Positions 60,163 to 64,000 of a stretch of DNA of 64,000 nucleotides are shown here, piece after piece; position 1 is the stretch's first letter, and every line of letters starts with the position of its first letter. The translations under genes and the position numbers were made by a program. Origin of the DNA: Flavobacterium segetis (GTDB lineage Bacteria; Bacteroidota; Bacteroidia; Flavobacteriales; Flavobacteriaceae); the NCBI RefSeq assembly GCF_900129575.1, contig NZ_FQWE01000004.1:62001-126000 (forward strand). Reading direction: 5' to 3'. The notes beneath the pieces are model-generated. The model was not told the origin of the DNA. It saw only the letters and a list, made by a program, of their open reading frames with translations, and did no database searches.

Positions 60163-61728
60163 TTATTTAATTTTCAGAGCTTCAGCAATCATTATTGCAC
60201 ATTTTTCTCCATCAATTGCTGCAGAAATTATTCCGCCAGCGTATCCAGCCCCTTCTCCACACGGATACAATCCTTTAATTTGTAAATGTTCGTAAGTGTA
60301 TAAATCTCTCGGAATGCGCACAGGCGATGAAGTTCTCGATTCAGGAGCGTGAATTATTGCTTCATTAGTCAAATAACCGCGCATTGATTTTCCAAATTCT
60401 GTGAATCCCTCTCTTAATATTTCAGTTAAAAAACCGGGAAATACTTGTCCCATTTCTACTGATGTTGTTCCTGGGACATAAGAAGTTTTAGGGATTTCAG
60501 ATGAAACTCTAATTTGAGTAAAATCGATCATTCGCTGCGCTGGAGCTTTTTGAGTTTGTCCCGCTAAGTTCCATGCTTTCCGCTCAATACTTTTTTGGAA
60601 TTCCATTCCTGCTAAGGCACCAAATTTAGCAAATGGCTTGAAATCCTCTAATTTTAATTCGATTACAATTCCAGAATTGGCTGTGGCTTGATCCCTTTTA
60701 GATGGAGACCACCCATTAGTTACCACCTCGCCAGGACTTGTGGCACAAGGAGCAATTACTCCTCCCGGACACATGCAAAACGAGTACATTCCTCGACCAT
60801 TGACTTGCTTTACTATTGAATATGGTGCTGGTGGTAAATACTCGCCACGATAATCACAACTGTATTGAATACTATCAATTAATGATTGCGGATGTTCAGC
60901 TCTGACGCCCAAGGCAAAAGCTTTAGCTTCAATGAATATCTCTTTCTTATCTAATAATTCATAAATATCACGAGCAGAATGTCCAGTAGCAAGAATTAAT
61001 TTGTTAGCAAGAATGGTATCTCCTTTATGAGTTACAATGCCTTGAACTTCATTATTTTTAACTAAAATATCGGTGAGTCGAGTTTCAAACAATACTTGTC
61101 CGCCAAACTCTATAATTTTTTCTCTAATATCCTGAATAATCTGTGGTAATTTATTTGTTCCAATGTGCGGATGTGCGTCGACTAAAATATCCGGCGTTGC
61201 TCCAAAAGCTACAAATAATTCTAGAATCCTTGTGACATCACCTCGCTTTTTTGAACGTGTGTATAACTTCCCGTCAGAATAGGTTCCTGCACCACCTTCG
61301 CCAAAACAATAATTAGAATCTTCATTTACAATATGATCTACATTTATTGCTTTTAAATCTCTACGGCGACCCCGCACTTCTTTTCCTCTTTCAATAACTA
61401 TGGGCTTCAAACCCAATTCTATCAATTGTAAAGCAGCAAATAATCCTGCTGGACCGGCTCCCACAACAATTACTTCTTGAGCATTTGCCACATTTTTATA
61501 CTCAGGAATTTGGAATTTAATTTCTTGAAAATCCTCTCCTTTTAGATAAACTAATACTTTCAAGTTGATTCTTACTGATTTCTGTCGCGCATCAATAGAT
61601 CGTTTTAAAATAGAAACATGCTGAATTTCGTCTATCGAAACCTTAACTTGTTTTGATAAATATTCTTTAAGCAACAATTCATTTGCGGCTATTTCTGGGT
61701 TAACTTGTAATAAAAGTTCTTGAGGCAT
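60163..61728 (-). CDS. FAD-dependent oxidoreductase of the uncharacterised large flavoprotein family
   Basis: A 521-residue flavoprotein. Residues 1-80 form a small N-terminal domain (KYLSKQ-like region, DEIQHVSILKRSIDARQKSV). The FAD-binding fold begins with VIVVGAGPAGLFAALQLIEL at 87-105, then IERGKEVRGRRRDLKAIN and NYCFGEGGAGTYSDGKLYTR. Conserved middle motifs are MCPGGVIAPC and NGWSPSKRD, and the fold closes with LYPCGEGAGYAGGIISAAID. This family is widespread in bacteria and often just named NAD(P)/FAD-dependent oxidoreductase; the substrate is unknown. TACTTTTG at 61794-61787 (minus) is a possible -7 box. Confidence 0.85.
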   Translation of the reverse strand: MPQELLLQVNPEIAANELLLKEYLSKQVKVSIDEIQHVSILKRSIDARQKSVRINLKVLVYLKGEDFQEIKFQIPEYKNVANAQEVIVVGAGPAGLFAALQLIELGLKPIVIERGKEVRGRRRDLKAINVDHIVNEDSNYCFGEGGAGTYSDGKLYTRSKKRGDVTRILELFVAFGATPDILVDAHPHIGTNKLPQIIQDIREKIIEFGGQVLFETRLTDILVKNNEVQGIVTHKGDTILANKLILATGHSARDIYELLDKKEIFIEAKAFALGVRAEHPQSLIDSIQYSCDYRGEYLPPAPYSIVKQVNGRGMYSFCMCPGGVIAPCATSPGEVVTNGWSPSKRDQATANSGIVIELKLEDFKPFAKFGALAGMEFQKSIERKAWNLAGQTQKAPAQRMIDFTQIRVSSEIPKTSYVPGTTSVEMGQVFPGFLTEILREGFTEFGKSMRGYLTNEAIIHAPESRTSSPVRIPRDLYTYEHLQIKGLYPCGEGAGYAGGIISAAIDGEKCAIMIAEALKIK

Positions 61729-61852
61729 TTTTTACTATTTATTCATTTTTGATCCAATTTGCTTATTATATTAAAAAAGCAAAGTGCAAAAGTAGTATTT
61801 TGAAGTGAAATTAGTTCCTGAAACAGAAATGCATTTTTAAAATTAGACTTTG

Positions 61853-61860
61853 TAACTTTG
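61853..61860 (+). promoter_or_regulatory. -7 promoter box of the small conserved gene
   Basis: TAACTTTG matches TAnnTTTG, 35 bases before the ATG at 61896. No TTG is at the usual upstream distance. Confidence 0.42.
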
Positions 61861-61895
61861 CGACTTTGATTATAATCATTAAAAATCATCTTACT

Positions 61896-62135
61896 ATGTC
61901 TAGAAAAATAAAACTAATTTGGGATTTCCGCGGACCTGCATCAGGAAAAACAGCTGAGCATCATGAAGTTCACTTAAAAGAATATGTTTCGATTGAAAAT
62001 TTACCTATAAACATTACAGGCTTTGAAATTCAAAATGAAATGCAAGCAATTGCTTTTATGGTAGTAACTGAGGAGAATATGATTGGTGTTCGCGATGCTT
62101 TAAAACCTCATCGAGGTGAAATTTACGAGGCATAA
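61896..62135 (+). CDS. Small conserved protein of unknown function
   Basis: A 79-residue protein, MSRKIKLIWDFRGPASGKTA at the start, then HHEVHLKEYVSIENLPINIT, FEIQNEMQAIAFMVVTEENM and the end VRDALKPHRGEIYEA. It is soluble, with a histidine-rich turn (AEHHEVHL) and no signal peptide. I recognise it as a small family found in Bacteroidota with no assigned role. I start at the ATG at 61896; an upstream TTG frame extension overlaps the region just after the -7 box. It ends at a very strong hairpin shared with recQ. Confidence 0.8.
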   Translation: MSRKIKLIWDFRGPASGKTAEHHEVHLKEYVSIENLPINITGFEIQNEMQAIAFMVVTEENMIGVRDALKPHRGEIYEA

Positions 62136-62148
62136 ATTCCAAATATAA

Positions 62149-62192
62149 AAATCCCAAATTCCAATATTTAACTCAATTGGAATTTGGGATTT
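62149..62192. terminator. Bidirectional terminator between the small gene and recQ
   Basis: A perfect 17-bp stem, AAATCCCAAATTCCAAT (62149-62165) and ATTGGAATTTGGGATTT (62176-62192), with a ten-base loop. It lies 13 bases after the plus-strand stop and 21 bases from the recQ stop. The words AAATTCCAA and AATCCCAAA also appear in the tract inside fdtB. Confidence 0.92.
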
Positions 62193-62213
62193 ATCTTTAT
62201 TGAAGTTTACTTT

Positions 62214-64000
62214 TTAATTGGCCACTTCACTTATAAACTTGATTCTCATCAATCTTAATTCATCAACATCGTAATCACCTTCGAATTCTTTCAGTGCTTT
62301 TTCAATACTATCTGTTTCAGATTCCATAAAATAGTCATGAATTTCTTCTTGCTGATCGTCGTCCAGCATGTCATCAACCCAATATTTGATATTTAATTTA
62401 GTTCCTGAATAAACAATCTGCTCCATTTCTTTTATTAGAGCGTCCATATTTATTCCTTTAGCGGAAGCAATATCAACTAGTGATAGTTTACGATCTATAT
62501 TTTGAATAATATAAAGCTTATTAACTGAATTAACTCCAGTAGATTTTACTACTAAATCATCAGGACGAATGATTTCATTATCATCTACATAACGATTAAT
62601 TAATTCTATAAATTCTTTCCCATATTTCTTTGCTTTACCCTCGCCTACCCCATGAATATTAATCATTTCTATTTGAGAAATTGGATATTTAAGTGCCATA
62701 TCTTCAAGCGAAGGATCTTGAAAAACTACAAATGGAGGAACACCCACTTTTTTAGCTACTTTTTTACGCAAATCACGCAACATACTCATTAACAACTCAT
62801 CAGCGACAGCTGATGATTTAGATGCAGAAATTATTGCTTCATCTACCGTTTCATTGTATTCGTGATCTTCAGACATCATAAAAGAATGTGGATTTTCGAT
62901 AAAATCTAATCCTTTTTGGGTAATCTTTACGATGCCATAGGTTTCAATATCTTTAGATAAAAACCCTGAAACTAAAACTTGTCGCAACAAAGCCATCCAA
63001 TATTTTTCATCATGATTTGAACCACAACCAAAAAATTTCTGTACATCTGTCCTGTGCGCTTTTATGACTGCATTTACGCGCCCTATTAATGTAAAAACAA
63101 CTTCTTTTGACTTGTATAAATGTTTAGTATCTCTGACAACTTGTAATAATTTAACGACTTGATCTTGAGCCTCAACTTTCGTTTTTGGATTTCTAACATT
63201 GTCATCCATATTGGCTCCATCACCGGTGACATCGTCAAATTCTTCACCAAAATAATGGAGTAAAAATTTACGTCTTGACATAGAGGTTTCGGCGTAAGCC
63301 ACAACTTCTTGCAACAAAGCAAATCCTATTTCTTGTTCAGCAACAGGTTTGCCGGACATGAATTTCTCTAACTTCTCTACATCTTTATAGGAATAGTACG
63401 CTAGACAATGGCCTTCGCCTCCATCTCGTCCACCTCGCCCTGTTTCTTGATAATAACTTTCTAATGATTTTGGAATATCATGATGTATTACAAATCGCAC
63501 ATCGGGCTTATCAATTCCCATTCCAAAAGCAATTGTTGCCACCACCACATCCACATCTTCCATGAGAAACATATCTTGATGCTTGGCTCGAGTTTTTGCA
63601 TCTAAACCCGCATGATATGGAACCGCACTAATACCGTTCACTTGCAAAACTTCAGCGATTGCCTCCACTTTCTTACGACTAAGACAGTATATAATTCCCG
63701 ACTTTCCTTTATTTTGCTTAATAAATCGGATAATATCTGATTCGATATTTTTAGTTTTTGTACGAATTTCGTAGTATAGATTGGGTCTGTTAAATGATGC
63801 TTTAAAAGTTGTAGCATCAGTCATATCAAGGTTTTTTAAGATATCCTCTTGCACCTTTGGTGTTGCTGTAGCAGTCAAACCAATTATAGGAACATCTCCT
63901 AATTGTTTGATGATGTGCTTGAGATTTCTATATTCTGGTCTAAAATCATGACCCCATTCTGAAATACAATGCGCTTCATCAATTGCCACAAATGAAATTT
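62214..64000 (-). CDS. recQ: ATP-dependent DNA helicase RecQ, C-terminal part (5' end outside window)
   Basis: A 595-residue fragment of a RecQ helicase; the first part with the Q motif and Walker A lies beyond the window. The visible part starts at ISFVAIDEAHCISEWGHDFR, with the DEAH box, and continues with LTATATPKVQEDIL (motif III), FNRPNLYYEI (motif IV), YHAGLDAKTRAKHQDMF, VATIAFGMGIDKPDVRFVIH (motif V) and YYQETGRGGRDG (motif VI). A zinc-binding and winged-helix RQC part follows, but the usual zinc cysteines near residue 240 are not evident. An HRDC-type domain lies at about 410-490 (FVVFQDPSLEDMALKYPISQ). It unwinds recombination and replication intermediates. Confidence 0.93.
   Translation of the reverse strand, partial: ISFVAIDEAHCISEWGHDFRPEYRNLKHIIKQLGDVPIIGLTATATPKVQEDILKNLDMTDATTFKASFNRPNLYYEIRTKTKNIESDIIRFIKQNKGKSGIIYCLSRKKVEAIAEVLQVNGISAVPYHAGLDAKTRAKHQDMFLMEDVDVVVATIAFGMGIDKPDVRFVIHHDIPKSLESYYQETGRGGRDGGEGHCLAYYSYKDVEKLEKFMSGKPVAEQEIGFALLQEVVAYAETSMSRRKFLLHYFGEEFDDVTGDGANMDDNVRNPKTKVEAQDQVVKLLQVVRDTKHLYKSKEVVFTLIGRVNAVIKAHRTDVQKFFGCGSNHDEKYWMALLRQVLVSGFLSKDIETYGIVKITQKGLDFIENPHSFMMSEDHEYNETVDEAIISASKSSAVADELLMSMLRDLRKKVAKKVGVPPFVVFQDPSLEDMALKYPISQIEMINIHGVGEGKAKKYGKEFIELINRYVDDNEIIRPDDLVVKSTGVNSVNKLYIIQNIDRKLSLVDIASAKGINMDALIKEMEQIVYSGTKLNIKYWVDDMLDDDQQEEIHDYFMESETDSIEKALKEFEGDYDVDELRLMRIKFISEVAN

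Overview
The window looks like a chromosomal segment of a Bacteroidota bacterium, most likely a Flavobacterium or close relative. The reasons are the visibly A+T-rich sequence, the absence of Shine-Dalgarno sequences before start codons, repeated matches to the Bacteroidota promoter pattern TTG-N(17-20)-TAnnTTTG, a fused SecDF, DUF2911 and DUF4369 proteins, and protein sequences that read as flavobacterial throughout. Most of it is housekeeping DNA in short mixed-strand operons separated by clear hairpin terminators. I see no insertion sequence, prophage, CRISPR array or rRNA operon. There is one tRNA (Thr, anticodon TGT).

Layout. 1-5.7 kb: the 5' end of an exported aspartic protease (minus), then a PLP aminotransferase, folE, cysS, yidD and lgt (plus). 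6.2-17.6 kb (minus): secDF, mdh, gyrB, a lipoprotein amidohydrolase, asnB and a GreA/GreB-like protein. 17.8-24.2 kb: a DUF2911 protein, then a minus-strand set made of a 1004-residue TPR protein, a PhzF-like enzyme and an outer-membrane beta-barrel. 24.4-34.8 kb: a surface-glycan region. ftsE is translationally coupled to two glycosyltransferases on the plus strand. A minus-strand series carries a TRIC-like channel, a FemAB/GNAT-like transferase, an FdtB-like aminotransferase, a glycosyltransferase, a Wzx-like flippase, a GT4 glycosyltransferase and an FdtA-like ketoisomerase, interrupted by one plus-strand GT2 gene.

35-43 kb (plus): an SpoU methyltransferase, a serine hydrolase, rel/spoT, a Fur-family regulator, purA and a Nudix hydrolase, followed by a minus-strand peroxiredoxin. 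43.5-50 kb: MFS and AEC transporters, a second GreA/GreB-like protein, meaB, a small acidic protein coupled to a MATE pump, and a small outer-membrane protein. 50-55 kb: ppk2, a DUF6929-like protein, an M61 peptidase and a DUF4369 lipoprotein. 55-64 kb: a decayed membrane-protein gene, tRNA-Thr, manA, the idi-queD-bcp operon, msrB, a FAD oxidoreductase, a small conserved protein and the C-terminal part of recQ.

The most unusual content is in the glycan region and in non-coding structure. The glycan region would make and export a glycan with a 3-amino-3,6-dideoxyhexose, but no polymerase or dTDP-sugar starter genes are present here. Its fdtB carries an in-frame tract built from short AT-rich repeats at the place where the family normally has a conserved loop. 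Outside genes I found a roughly 200-bp imperfect inverted repeat, a repeat and hairpin block between gyrB and mdh, candidate operators at the fur and ppk2 promoters, a plus-strand terminator with no gene before it, two genes whose only plausible start is TTG, and a pseudogene with one frameshift and one nonsense codon. I found no clearly new multi-gene system. The best candidates for follow-up are the Fdt/FemAB glycan set and the TPR-PhzF-barrel set.
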